A DNA stretch of 64,000 nucleotides from Phoebastria nigripes (Eukaryota > Chordata > Aves > Procellariiformes > Diomedeidae): NCBI GenBank assembly GCA_035582835.1, contig JAYKAV010000666.1, positions 879,784 to 943,783 on the forward strand. Reading direction: 5' to 3'. The notes beneath the pieces are model-generated. The model worked only from the letters and a program-made list of their open reading frames with translations. It had not been told where the DNA came from and did no database searches. Numbering within the stretch: the stretch's first letter is position 1; each line of letters starts with the position of its first letter. The position numbers were made by a program, and so were the translations under genes. Positions 10,833 to 22,805 of this stretch are shown one piece after another.

Positions 10833-13800
10833 GTAAGAGGCGCGGGCGGGGGCCGCTGCCCCCGGCCGCGACAGCGCGGCGGCCTGCGGAAACGTGGCAG
10901 GGGGAGGGCCCGGCGGGGGCGGCCCGCCGGCCGGGGTGGGCACGGGGGAGGGAGGCGGGGTGGGGCTGCCTTTTCTCGGGTGTCCGAGGGGGCGGCGGGG
11001 GGCTTGGCGGAAGGAGGGGAGAGCGGCTGGAGGGTGTTGGGCGCTGCCTGCCCCGCTCCAGCTCCCCGGCCCCAGGGGAGGCTGGCCCCTTCCCAGTTTG
11101 AGGGGCTCGTGGGGTGGTACCCCGTACCCCGGTATAGCCAGTGATACCTCTTCGGTTANGCTTCTTTCACATCCCGCTGATTTTGCAAACGAACAACCAA
11201 CAATTCATCACTTCTGCGTTTTTCTCTCCTGCCTTTTCTGGTCCTACAGCAATAAGCCTCGTGGAGGGAGCTGCTGTGTGTGGTGCTGTGCCTGGTGTTG
11301 GACAGACCTCACCCACTGCTGGAGTGCTTTGCTGCTACAGCTCCTTACCTCTGGCTCACTTGCCTGGACCTTATTAGTTTGAATCAAGCTTAAACCATTT
11401 CTTCTCTTTCCTTCTTTACAGCTCCATTTACAAGTCCACTTTAAGCCATCTTCCCACAGCTTTTCCACTTGTGACATCTTTGCNCACTGTCTTACAGTGT
11501 TGCTCTAGCTTCCATGCTGCTCTTTACGCCAAGAACAGAGTCCATGCAACAGTTGCCTTATTTTACTGCTTCTCCCTCCTTTACACCTACAAGTCGTCAG
11601 ATCACTAATTAGAACTAAGTTTAACAGTAGTTAAAGAAAGATCCTTTTATGTATTTACTAACAAGAAATCGCTTAAAATATCTGTGTGTTCTCACTAAGA
11701 TTAGCTTTGCCTTTACTCCCATAGGGAGTGGTACTTCCTCATTGTATGTCTGTCTAGTTCCATCATAAGCTCTTAGTGCAGTATCACAGTTATCTCACAG
11801 ACTGACCTCTTGATCCTTCTGGAAGCTGTCACTACTATTTACCTGTATCTCAGTGAGTAAACAGATAAAGTGGTTATCAGCAATGACCAATTTCATCCAC
11901 GTTGTTTCAAGAAGGAGCAAAAGAAACCATGTTCTCAGCATACATGATCTATGACTTAGATTCACATAAAGCATATCACTAAAATGGACATGCCTTTTTA
12001 AGATTGGTCTACACTTATACTTACACAAGTACAGATATTTCAGCTGGGGATATGATTTAACAATAGAGTTGTTTTTAAACAGTTTTTACAAATGCTAGCT
12101 CAGCAAGGGAGGAAGCTTAACTTTTAGCNATCTCACTGTGTGCACCTTGGAGAGGTGACACAGGCATGTTAAGCTACAGCCACAGTCAATAACNTTTTAA
12201 TTGGAGGTGACTAAAGCGTCCCTCTGAGGACCAAAGCCCACATTGTGGGGTGAGCATTGTGCAGCAGAACAGAGATGTGGTTCCTGGGGGGCCCTGTGGG
12301 ACAGTTTCATAACTTTCAGCATTTCCTAACCTTGTAATTTCAGATACCATACTGGGAGGTAGAGGAGAGAGAGGATTTTTAGAACATTTCACTTTCTTCT
12401 TTTTATTGTGGTTTAATAATCAGATACNCTGAGAAAAATCGTTTTGTTATGGGCAACCTCTGCAGTGAGGGTTACAAATAGTGTCACTTCTCTGCAAGTA
12501 AGTGGCTTTTAGGAAGAAGACATTTAATGAAAAGCTATTTTTAAATGCTTTCTGGGGGAAAACAGGAACATATAGTCTGCTGCTCTAACCAAAGTGCATG
12601 CTGCTGCATTTGTAAGTCCTTTTACCTTGCTTAGGAAGGGTGGCGGCACATTGGTCATCCCAATGACCAATGCTGGGATTGGAATCCCAGGGCTAGACAG
12701 CAGCAGTAATGCAAAGCTACTCTCACCTTCTTCCAGCAAACAAAAAGGAACTAGCTAGTATACAGAAAAAGCCCTGCAAACTCAATTGCCTGCAGCCTCA
12801 GTGGAGGAGCAGCTGCACAGTATGATCTTGGTTTGAGATCGTGGCACATACCAGCCCATAATCGTATCATGACCTGGGAATGCACCTGCTCTTATGACAG
12901 ATTCCATGACAGGGGCATCCCTTCTCCCTATCCTCCCACACNGAATCACTTCACAAGGGAAGAATCACACATTGCCCACCCATGCGCAGTACCACAACTC
13001 ACCTGGCTTTGGAGAAGCATGACATAATCCTGGTGCAGCATCCAAGGACTGCATTAAGGGACTGGAGATGGGCTAAGAAGGAGGGGAGTGGGGCTGCAGT
13101 ACTCTGAACCTTCTCCCTGCCATTTGTGATGGGCCTGTCATTTTCAGAGAATATAGAAGATGGTTACAGATCCTCACAATATAAATGTTTCTGTTCTTTA
13201 TACAGGCAAAGGCCAGAGTTTATCAGCATACAGTTGTACTCACATCAGGTGTAGAGGGGAAGCTTTCCTCTTTCAGCCACTTTGTAGCAATGATTTCCNT
13301 GCCCCAGCTTTGTTTCATCACCAGATGTCTTTGCAGACTGGCAGCTTAAATCTCTGTGAAAGAGATTTAAATCTCTGTAATAGCAGGTTGTATGTACCTG
13401 TTGCATGTGCCCTCTGGCTTCTTTATTATGAAGTGGGAAACGAATTCTGACTGTAATCCCACCTAAGTTAAAGGGAAAAAGTAAGCTTTCAGGTATCACA
13501 CACTTGTGCATGTAAATTCCTGTGTATGAGCTGGCATTTTGTGTCTGTTAACANGTTCCTTGAATTTTTTTGCTGTATTCAAGAATTAACTATTTAAAAT
13601 AAAGGCACTAAGGCTTTTCNGACTGATCAATATACATTAGCTCCGCTACAAAACTTAGAATGATCCTGAGCCATTTTACAGGTAATTATCAGTATAAAAA
13701 GTGAGGTCCACAGTCCATACAATAGCTTCTTACCTGTACCATTGGAAGCCTGTAGGCAAGACTATTTCTTTGTCCCCATCATCAACTGGGAAGCAGAATG

Positions 13801-16800
13801 AAATAGTGCACATGGATGCAATGGACCTATAAAAACAAGAGTACAAGTGAAAAGGAAGAGGCATGAAACATTTTCTGGTAAAGAGTCCTGAATTCTTNTG
13901 TGTTAAAAATACCAAAGAGCTACTAGCAGAATCATTTATTGTAACTAATACATTTAACAATAGAAAGAAATACCAGCTAAACCAATTAAATTGAATTCAT
14001 TGTGGGGCAAATTCATTGACAAATACAGTCCATTGAAAGACAGCCTTGGCAGTCAATTCCCCATGCGATTCATACAAAAGAGAAAAGGTTTTCCAGTCAG
14101 TTAATTCATACTTTACTACTACAGAAAGTAAATTCAGCAGCCACTTTTTTCCCCCGTAGCTCAGAAACGGCATGTTTATAAATTCAGTCTGATACTATCA
14201 GACTTACACAAGATTGCTGGAAATTCAGCAGAAGCTGCTGCTGTCATTTGAGTCTACTTACCACTTTCATGACTAAGGCTTGGGAAAAGACATTGCTTCA
14301 CTAGTTGAGCAGTTCCAGTTGGCCAGGGTCCGTTTCTTTGTGGAGAACCAAGATGTTGAATTGCAAAGAATATTTAAAAGTGCAGAACTTCACCCTGTGT
14401 CCTTTGGCTGCCTGGAGGTTTAGGGAGCTCACCTGTTGAATCTCAAGTCATGATTTAGACGAGTCAACTCCTGCTCTTACCCCTTCTTACAAATGACATA
14501 TAACTAGTCCATAGGAATGGTGATTGAGCCTATGGGGTCATTCAGATTATCTCGAGTTGGCCACTGGGTGGTCACTGAACCAGGTGCAGTGCAACTACAG
14601 ACAGTTTGCTCCTGCACCTCATGAGCAGTGATACAAGGGTTAAAACAGCTGATGTGCCTAAAGCTAATCTGGATGTGCAGAAGAGATACGGTGCTAACTG
14701 CCCCAGTTCCAAGAGCAGGGTACATAGTTTCCCACAGGCCAGTGCCCAGAATATAATAACACTATGACAAGCTTACCTACAAGTTGTGGGATTATAGTGG
14801 CATTCTTATTTTAGATAAAGGTTTTTATCACCTGGTCTACCACTGTAGCTGGGACAGAAGCCAGTTTTACAAGCTCAAACCCAAACTGGTGGCGTTTAGC
14901 AATTACAGGCATGCCTTGAGAGATTTATTACAGAGAACCTAAATGGTAGAGGAGAGCGTTGCCTCTTTTTTTTTTTAAACATAGTTTTTCAGGTTGGTTT
15001 TATCTGCAGCTGTGTGCAGAACTTTTCAAAGATGGAAGTTTCCCTGGGAGTACGCCAGTACCTTCACTCCTGCTGATTTCAACTGGACTTGAGGCTAGCA
15101 GCTCAAGGACAGTGGCTTATAGCCCAACTGCCAGCAATGAGTGGAGAACTGCTGCAGACTAGCTATTGCTTTAGCTAGTAACAGGCATTCCTGGCAACAC
15201 AAGCAATATTGCTTTTTGCCGGGAAAGAAAGAAACAAAACAGAAGTGGAGGAACAGGAATGGAAGGGAAGACTGTACATGGTGTACAGGCCCAGCATTAC
15301 ACAGTCATATAACTCACTCCACCCTAGCGTCAGTCTGCTGGAAAGTCACAGGAGAAACTGCAGGTGTCCGTGAAATCCTAGCTTTTTGCTCTGTTTGCCT
15401 CCAGCAAGCTGCAGTACAGGCTTTCTCCCGAGGTGAAGTTAGCATCTCCTGCTCTGAGCCATGGCCGCTCCCTATCGACAGTGAAGAACAGGTCCCCCTA
15501 AGTTAGTAGATACAACCTAAGAAATCCAGGTATTATCTGAGGTACTTTGTTCACTAATTTTGATCGTGCGAGTTCCATTTCAATTATTCATAACAATATT
15601 GAATAATGAATAGAGATATATCCCTTAAGGTAATCTGCAAAATGCAAGAAAGCCTTAGCCAGTAGGGCAGCTTTGTAAGTTTTAGGCACTGCGTTTTTGT
15701 GGAAAATCAGGGCCAGATAAAGATTACTAAAATTGGACATGTAGTTTGTTTTCCTGTCAACTCTTAAGGATACTGGTCTCTTTTTACAGGAAAATTGTGG
15801 ATAGAATAGATGACAACAAAGATGGCTATCTCACAACAGAAGAATTAAAAAACTGGATTAAACGGGTACAGAAACGCTATATTTATGAAAACGTGGCTAA
15901 AGTTTGGAAAGACTATGATCTAAACAAGGACAATAAAATTGCCTGGGAAGAATACAAACAAGCCACATACGGTTATTATCTAGGTAAGATAACATTTTCG
16001 GAATATGTGCTCAAAGACTATTGAGATTATAAGGCATGATTTCATGCCTTAAAGTCAACAGGAGTTTGGTGTCACATTTAGGACTCTTGAAAATTGCATT
16101 AAATTTTATAGATGCTCAGAGGTCAAAAGCANTTCTTGGTTGTTTATTGCAGCCATTTCCACATGGGTCACCAGAACACAGAAGGTTTTGTAGATGGATT
16201 ATTAAATGTACTGACAAAGCTGAATTAAAGTCTCCTCCAGTTAGAAATAGATATAGTTTTTAACATTAAAAATGGTACTTTAATTAAATAATAATATATT
16301 GTGTAATTAACCAGTATTTGTTAATTCAGTCTCTCTAAACTCTTAAGATTCTAGATGCTAAAAATTTAGGATGGGTCTAAGCTATAGCAAAGTTATTGAT
16401 TAACATAGTTCTTGCAGAATAACATGCTTCAGACTGTGATCAACTGCAAATGAAAATCCTTAACAAACCAGGCAAAAGAAACATGTATTAAAAAATATAC
16501 CTGAATGTTTTTTCCCCCACATACATTCCCTTTGCTTTTTATAAGTTAATGAAGGGAAAGGAGGAGAAGAGATCACTTAAGCTAAAGGGCAGTGCTGACA
16601 GAACAACAAATTGGTATTAATTGACCATTTATACTGGAAATGAAAAGACAATATCTGCTTACCATAGAGGCAGTTTCTGGAGCAAGCTTCCAGTAGCAGT
16701 AATAATTCCAAAGTCTACCTTAGGTTAAAATGGAGCTTATTACATTTATGGAAGGAAATATTTGACACACCATCCCTGCAGCAGTATCCCTGGGAGCCCT

Positions 16801-19800
16801 TCTCAGCTCTTTGTCTTTGCTCTCTGTAATCCCCAAGATTTGGAGAACAGCTCTACATTGTGGCCTTGTGTTAATGCACACTTAAAGTTCCCATCTGTGA
16901 TTCCTGGCCTAGTCTTTTTGAACTGTGTTTGTCTCCCAACGTGCGAATTATGAAACTTAAAATATGAGTATTTTTCATGTTTGAAGTCAGTTTAGTGATC
17001 CTATTTTAAAAATTATATCCGATACCATTCGTTTTATGCCACTGAACACCCTGAAAAAATGTCATTGTTTTAAACTGAAAATAATTGTTAGGTTCCCTGT
17101 AGCAGAGGCGTAGCAGTTAGATAATTTCAGTCAGTCTGCCAGCTTCTGAAACCACTTTTCTTTGGTTTGCTTGCTTTTTGAAACTGAAAAGTTGTGTAGA
17201 TCATACTGATTCCTAAGAAGAATAAAACTTCTGTGAATGAAATCTATCCCAAATACTGCCTAAGCAGTGCTTGTAAAAGCAGATTAAAAGAAAAAAAAAT
17301 AAATCTATGAAGGATGATATACAATACTGCAAAATCCATTATCCTGGATTCCAACAGAAAGCTTACTCAGACATTTACCTATACTACTAAGTCACCTTTA
17401 AAAATCAAACCAAGTGCTTGACGCCTGAATTTAAAACTTCACAGGAAAGAGAAGTTTCATTTGAACACAGCAGCTATTCTGGCCATAAGCCTTTGTATTT
17501 CTAGACTCTAACAGCAAGTTGAGGTACTTCGTTGTAGTAATATGTTTTAAAAGGAACATAGTTTTGAGATCGCTTGATTAATTTGCAGAAAATCCAGAAG
17601 AATTCCAAGATGCAACTGATCAGCACAGTTTTAAAAAAATGCTGCCCAGAGATGAAAGACGATTCAAAACTGCAGATCTGGATGGAGACTTAGCTGCCAC
17701 TCGTGAAGAATTCACTGCTTTCCTTCACCCAGAGGAGTTTGAGCATATGAAAAACATCGTTGTCTTAGTAAGCAGAGCAAAACCAATGCCATTGTTTTTA
17801 CTTTTATTTTTTTGGATGAGCTTTGAAATGCTTCTCTAACCTTTCCATGCAGGGTTTAGAAAGAGATGCACACATAATAGCCAAGTGGGGAACAGAAAGG
17901 GATGCCTTTCATTAAGTTCACTTGATTTAGAGCTCTCGGTATAAGAAAGACTTGTTAAATGCACTTAAGACAGCTCCTAAATGGAATCAAGAAACAGTCT
18001 TGGGGCACAGACTTAACACCAAAATGAAAGGAAGGGTATGCTGACATGTGGCAGCTAAGTGTTTGATGCAAGCTTGTATCTGCCCCTAACTTAAAGCTTG
18101 TGTGGTGTCTAGTTCATTCATGTGCAGGGAATTTTTTCAACATGAAAGGATATTTGTATATTCATTGTGTAAACAACAATCACATTGGAATCAGTGAGAG
18201 TACATTTGCCTGTGTACAAGGGCAGATCAAGGCCTCAAACGTGAAATGATCAAAGAGGCGAGTAACCAGAATTCTCAGTTCTCTCTTGATTACTTCAATG
18301 CAAAACTATTTTCCAGGAAACCTTAGAAGACATAGACAAAAACGAGGATGGTTTTGTGGATCAAGATGAGTACATTGGTAAGTGTTGAGGTTTGTTTCTT
18401 ATATAATCTCCAGTCCATTTGTCCATCTTCTCTCAAATTTGCAGCAGTATTAACAACCTGAAGATGAACATTTCTGTGCTCCAGTTCAACTATTTTAAAC
18501 CAGCCATCCAATCCAGAAAGTTTAATTTCATTTTAGGTAGATAGCAACATCACCAGCAAAAGGTTCCTCACACTTTACAGCATAAGATCCTCTTCTTAGT
18601 CTCATAATTTGGCTAAGAGGGTCTGGAATAATACTTTTCATGACAGGAATACTCTCTGTATACTTGACCACATTAATAGCTTTTTTGAAGGCATTGTTTA
18701 GAAATGCAGGAGGATCAGAAAGTGAATTAGTCTGTTCCCAAGTTTGAATGGTACTTGACTATGCAAAATAGCTGGGAAGCACATATTGCAAAGAAGAAAA
18801 TTCACCTTTTTTTCTACTAGTTATTTTCCTAATTTAATTAGTAAGTAAGAACCCATACTTCTCTAATGGTTTATATGGTGATGCCATTATGTTTCTTCTA
18901 GAAATATAGGATGCATTAAAAATGAACTGTGTAAAAATAGCACTAAGATTTAAGATTCTCAAAGAAGTTGTGAAGTACGTGAAAGTCAGCTGTGCATTAC
19001 TTCAGTGGCAGAAAGAGAACGAAATGGGAAACATCAACAGCAGATCAGTCACAGTTAATTTGCACAAACTTCAGTCACACCAGGCAGTTAGCTGCTGTCT
19101 TGCACTTAGACCTATGAAGACAAAACAGAAGCAGGACTAGATATCAGTAGTACATAATACATGTTAGCCTTTTGAATCATTATGCTGATACCAAAAGCTA
19201 ACTTCTCCCACTGCACTCACTTTGATGGGTTTTAAATCAAGAAAGTAGCACCAGGAAAGCATTGGTGCAAACTCAGATGAATCTTTCTGTTTCTAGTGGT
19301 GCTATAAAGATCACTTCACATATAATCAGGAACAATATACACACGTTAATTAATGGCAGGGGGTTTCTATTCCTTGTAAATTATATTTAGCCTCAGAATG
19401 TGAATGCTATTCATTTATGACTGAAATAACAGAGCAGCATAATTTCCACAGTAATTTCAGTTCATTCAGTGACATTACCTACATATAATTATAAGGTAAT
19501 TGTCAACATTTGTTACCATGTGAATGCTGGTTTTTCTTGTCTTCTATAGATAGGAACATAGAATGTTCTAGTCACGATCACCCCACATTGGCAAGGATGA
19601 TAAAAATCAAATTGACAGGACGTGTCAGTTGCTTCAAATAAACAATATAATTTGCACTTTAAAAAATGAAAAAGAAAGTGAATGTGTTGTCTGAAGTTTT
19701 CTTTCTGAGTTGAGGAAAACTATGCTTAAAATATTCCTACTTCCCTTTTTCAGATATAACTTTTTTAATTTCTGATCAAGCTGGGGTTAAAAAACAAACA

Positions 19801-22566
19801 GAAAACCAAATCTCTTCTTTGGTATTTTATAAGGACAACAAAAAGAAGTCCAGAAATTGCAGTCTCTAGATCAAGTATTTGATGGGGAAATCTGCTGAAG
19901 GTTATAGAATGATTCCTCCCTCCTCCTCCTTCCTTCCTCCTATTTTGTCTTTAGCAAAATTTGATTTAGATTTTACACAAGCAGCAAAGCAAAATATCCC
20001 TAGTCATGTTAAGCAGAGAGAACTAAATTCTTATTGTGCATGAGCAGGTAACAGAGTATTTCAGGGACACTGTGGACAGTTCTGCCAGTAGAGAACATCA
20101 GCCTAGTGTACACGNTCACACTGCAGGCTGGGGGGAGGTTATTCCTAGATTTGAGACCAGCATTTATACTTCCTATAGATAACAGCCAGCCTCTGGCCCT
20201 GAGACCATCCGTGTGGGGTACACTTTTCCTTAGCACGTCCTTGAAAACCAAACCCAAAAGGCATAGGAGTAGTATCACAAAGCAGGCTTTAATTATAAAT
20301 ATAAAAGTGGAAGGCTTGAGAAATAAGCAGCCCTGATGAGCAGGAGACTATTGATTGGCCACAGTGACCAGAAGAGTAAAGTGGACACACTACTCATAAT
20401 TTGGAAGGCCTATGTGTAAAGAACAGATACAAATNACTTGCTCTTAATAATCACTGCTACTCTCCCAACTCTACACAGATAGCTGCTGCCACTGTGGCAT
20501 TTTCCTACTGATGCTTCTTAAATACAGCACAGGACTGAAGTACAGAGCAGCTCATGTATATAATCTGTGCATCCTATGGCACAAATGGTACTCCATCCCA
20601 AGGTACCAGTCTATGACAAGTGCACTGCCTGTGGTTTCTCNCACAGAATGCACCACTGATTCATAATGACTTCTCCAGGTCTTTCTTTGCAGAAGAATAC
20701 CTTCTACTGGAGTGTGCTGCAGCACTGCANGGTTAAAAAAGGACTCATCTGCTAAGATGAATTTCTCTTACACAGACCTCTCTAAAAGCAGGACAAAAGC
20801 GTTCAAGTTCCACTTACCAGTTTTTGTTTTCCTAAATTTCCCCTGTGCCTTTTTTGCCTTAACCACTCTGCTGGCTGGAGTCTGATCTTACCGACAAAGA
20901 CNTTTGCTGGCAGGGACAAGATAAAAGTGCTGAGTTCCTTTCTGCCCATGTGACTGAGCCCAGCACTAAAGCTTATGATTGCTATTTAACTAAAGATCCT
21001 TAAAGAATTTTTTTCATTCTGAAATTCAGTGGATGATGGCTTTTGGACACGTTCACCTCTCACGTTAGCCTCACCAGCAGCACACAGTTATGATACAAGG
21101 GTAATGTAAGAATGGACAGAATCACCAGCAGTGAAGAAATAGGCCTGAGAGAAGATACACGCAGCTACTCTATTTACACCCCACATTTCATTTTGTGTAC
21201 AAAGAAACGCTGTGCAAAGAGTGAAAAGTTTACTCTTCATCTGAGGAACACTGTGCAAATGTCTTTAGTTTGTGCATAATTTGCAAATTAAATACGACTC
21301 AAGTGAGACCTTTATTTCCTCTCCAGCTGATATGTTTGCAAATGAAGAGGGTGGACCAGAGCCTGACTGGGTGATAACAGAGCGTGAACAGTTTTCAGAT
21401 TTTCGTGACCTCAACAAGGATGGAAAGATGGACAAAGAGGAGATTCAGCACTGGATTCTCCCACAAGACTATGATCACGCACTAGCTGAAGCCAGGCACT
21501 TAGTCTATGAATCGGATGTAGACAAGGTACTTAGTGTTCTAGTACATTTCTTTTTAAAGTTATATAAGGTGGTGTGGTTTTTTTTAAACATATCAGCTAG
21601 CAAGAAATTATTCCTAAAAACTTTTCTTATTGGTACACTTTAAATGGAGTTTTAGAGGCTAGAATTGCTAGTGCGTTAATGTATCAATGCCAATTTCAGT
21701 TGGTAGGGTTAGAATCACAAAGTAAAAGTAGTTTATCAGCTCTAGAAGTCCCATTGGCTTTCATTAGGTTAGATAAGAAATTATTTATCATCTTAAACCT
21801 GGAAGTTTTAACACAGTAGAAATATTCTTTTTCTTTTTAAGAGTGGTCATGGTTTTTGTATGCTAATTTAGACTGCAAGAGAAAAATTAAAGATACATTA
21901 CNTAGGAGGTAGCAAAAAAAACCCCATTTCTATAATCAAACACACATCTTTGACTTGAAGACTGGCTCAGTGCATCCACTTCCTCTAACGTGGGAGATTA
22001 ATAGTTCAGTAGATCCCAGATGTTGATCTTCAGAAGTGTAATGTGAGCAAAGCTGAAACCTGAAAAACCAAAACACTCTTACACAGAGAGTGTGTAAACT
22101 GCTAACATAAGCAACCATCTTCAACAAAATACACCAGAGGATTTTAATTTTTACTGTTAGGAAGGTAAAACCAAACCACAGGGCAAAACTGCGTACCAGA
22201 TAACCCATATACTGTGTGGCAGTGAGTTAATTACAGAGAACTTTCAATTAGCAGTTTGACCCAACTGAAGCCAGTGGGACTTCTGTCTTCCACTGGGGTC
22301 CAAATTTCATTCACTGTGACAGCTACAATGATTCCTGAACTGCAGTCTGCTGCTTTGAAGAACTGTCTGTTTCGCAGGGCTCTTGTAAGTCTGTGCTGGT
22401 GTGTCTTTTACTTAGCTTTAAAAATGTTCTTACTGAGATTTTATTTTCCTCCCACCAGGATCAAAAACTAACGAAAGAGGAGGTTCTAGACAATTGGAAT
22501 ATGTTCGTTGGAAGTCAAGCTACTAATTATGGGGAGGACCTCACAAGAAACCATGATGAACTATGA
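10618..22566 (+). CDS. RCN1: Reticulocalbin-1, six-EF-hand Ca2+-binding ER protein (6 exons, 5' end in gap)
   Basis: RCN1 belongs to the CREC family of low-affinity Ca2+-binding proteins in the secretory pathway and acts in the ER lumen. The coding sequence joins 10618-10832, 15790-15983, 17589-17767, 18317-18377, 21327-21526 and 22459-22566; every junction is GT-AG and in frame. Counting from the first residue after the gap, 318 residues are visible: signal-peptide core at 7-16, then six EF-hand loops at 79-90, 115-126, 166-177, 203-214, 244-255 and 280-291, and C-terminal HDEL at 315-318. Loops 1, 4 and 5 are canonical with Gly at position 6; loops 2, 3 and 6 carry Asn, Leu and Gln there. 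Human RCN1 has 331 residues, so roughly a dozen N-terminal residues are missing here. HDEL and near-identity of the EF regions to remembered human RCN1 favour RCN1 over RCN2, RCN3 or calumenin. No N-glycosylation sequon is visible. Confidence 0.96.
10833..15789 (+). other. RCN1: RCN1 intron 1
   Basis: A 4957-bp GT-AG intron (donor GTAAGAGG, acceptor TTTTTACAG). The first 280 bp belong to the CpG island and contain a G-quadruplex-type run at 10933-10966. The rest is ordinary sequence with scattered N bases. The only clear local structure is the hairpin and direct repeat at 13346-13378. Open frames here (for example 15141-15506) have no recognisable domain. Confidence 0.92.
13346..13378. repeat. 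Short inverted plus direct repeat in intron 1
   Basis: TTAAATCTCT (13346-13355) and AGAGATTTAA (13361-13370) form a perfect 10-bp inverted repeat around a 5-base loop. TTAAATCTCTGT is also repeated directly at 13346-13357 and 13367-13378. The structure is too short to call a gene or element. Confidence 0.85.
15790..15983 (+). CDS. RCN1: RCN1 exon 2 (EF-hands 1 and 2)
   Basis: 194 bp after acceptor TTTTTACAG. It encodes [19 protein letters not shown], a canonical EF-hand loop (D79 to E90), then the highly conserved block [12 protein letters not shown], and a second loop [12 protein letters not shown] in which loop position 6 is Asn instead of Gly. It ends CTA G before donor GTAAGA at 15984, one base into a codon. 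The block ending QATYGYYL is characteristic of reticulocalbin and calumenin. Confidence 0.97.
15984..17588 (+). other. RCN1: RCN1 intron 2
   Basis: A 1605-bp GT-AG intron (donor GTAAGATA, acceptor TTTGCAG). It is AT-rich with a short A-rich run near 17289. No repeat or gene is recognised inside it. Confidence 0.94.
17589..17767 (+). CDS. RCN1: RCN1 exon 3 (EF-hand 3)
   Basis: 179 bp. The split codon at its start gives Glu (G from exon 2 plus AA). It encodes ENPEEF, then [18 protein letters not shown] and EF-loop 3 ([12 protein letters not shown]), then [19 protein letters not shown]. The block LPRDERRF is a CREC-family signature. Donor GTAAGC at 17768 leaves a complete codon. Loop position 6 is Leu, so this site may bind Ca2+ weakly; the same residue is expected in the human protein. 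Confidence 0.97.
17768..18316 (+). other. RCN1: RCN1 intron 3
   Basis: A 549-bp GT-AG intron, the shortest of the gene (acceptor TATTTTCCAG). No feature is recognised inside it. Confidence 0.94.
18317..18377 (+). CDS. RCN1: RCN1 exon 4 (EF-hand 4)
   Basis: A 61-bp microexon-like exon encoding [20 protein letters not shown], which holds the whole fourth EF-hand loop (D203 to E214, Gly at position 6). Donor GTAAGTG at 18378 follows a split codon that exon 5 completes to Ala. It is too short to stand out as an open frame and was found by following the protein family. Confidence 0.96.
18378..21326 (+). other. RCN1: RCN1 intron 4
   Basis: A 2949-bp GT-AG intron (donor GTAAGTG, acceptor CCTCTCCAG). 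It contains a pyrimidine-rich patch at 19916-19942 and several isolated N bases, and no recognised gene or element. Confidence 0.93.
21327..21526 (+). CDS. RCN1: RCN1 exon 5 (EF-hand 5 and start of EF-hand 6)
   Basis: 200 bp. It encodes [16 protein letters not shown], then [20 protein letters not shown] with canonical EF-loop 5 (D244 to E255), then [20 protein letters not shown] and the first residues of EF-loop 6 (ESDVDK). Donor GTACTTAG at 21527 is GT but departs from the GTAAGT consensus. The block ILPQDYDHA is diagnostic of reticulocalbin and calumenin. Confidence 0.97.
21527..22458 (+). other. RCN1: RCN1 intron 5
   Basis: A 932-bp GT-AG intron with acceptor CCTCCCACCAG. It splits the sixth EF-hand loop after its fourth residue (Lys283). 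No feature is recognised inside it. Confidence 0.94.
22459..22566 (+). CDS. RCN1: RCN1 exon 6 (end of EF-hand 6, HDEL, stop)
   Basis: 108 bp ending in TGA at 22564-22566. It encodes [20 protein letters not shown], then [15 protein letters not shown]. The terminal HDEL is the KDEL-receptor retrieval signal that keeps the protein in the ER, and it matches RCN1 among CREC members. The final exon also carries the end of the sixth EF-loop (Gln at position 6). Confidence 0.98.
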   Translation, partial: DQKLTKEEVLDNWNMFVGSQATNYGEDLTRNHDEL

Positions 22567-22799
22567 TACAGTGTACCAACCAGTACACCACAGACCTTTT
22601 CTCCACTTTACTGAAATCACCGTGTCCATCCCCTCTTTTTGGGGAAGATGGCCAAGGGACACACTCACAACCAAATGACTTGCATTAATATATTTTTAAC
22701 ATGCCAGCTTATTACCTCAGAAACTGCATAGAAATAGCTTTTTACTCTTTTCACGTGGTTAAGTACAATACCTAATTACTACAGTTTTATTTTGGAAAA

Positions 22800-22805
22800 A
22801 ATAAA
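22800..22805 (+). terminator. RCN1: Proximal poly(A) signal of RCN1 (AATAAA)
   Basis: AATAAA lies 234 bases after the stop codon and within an A-rich stretch, so it could be fortuitous. No strong downstream GU-rich element is obvious. Confidence 0.45.

Larger units (their letters stand above)
10243..11110 (+). promoter_or_regulatory. RCN1: CpG-island promoter of RCN1
   Basis: Base composition changes abruptly from AT-rich to very GC- and CpG-rich at about 10265 and returns to normal by about 11110, covering the region before exon 1, exon 1 and the start of intron 1. A GC box (CCCGCCCC) lies at 10275-10282. No TATA box is seen near exon 1, which suits a housekeeping-type CpG-island promoter. 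An inverted pair of MYB-like sites is present (GCCTAACGG at 10243-10251 and CCGTTAGGC at 10294-10302). The transcription start cannot be placed because 10378-10617 is unsequenced. Confidence 0.85.

Noticed and set aside
10635..11144. Long Gly/Arg/Ala-rich frames in the RCN1 CpG island, both strands
   Set aside because: They are shadows of GC-rich sequence and overlap exon 1 in the wrong frame. They contain no family signature.
15141..15506. 121-codon frame in intron 1 as an extra exon
   Set aside because: RCN1 exon 1 joins exon 2 perfectly without it, and the peptide has no known domain.
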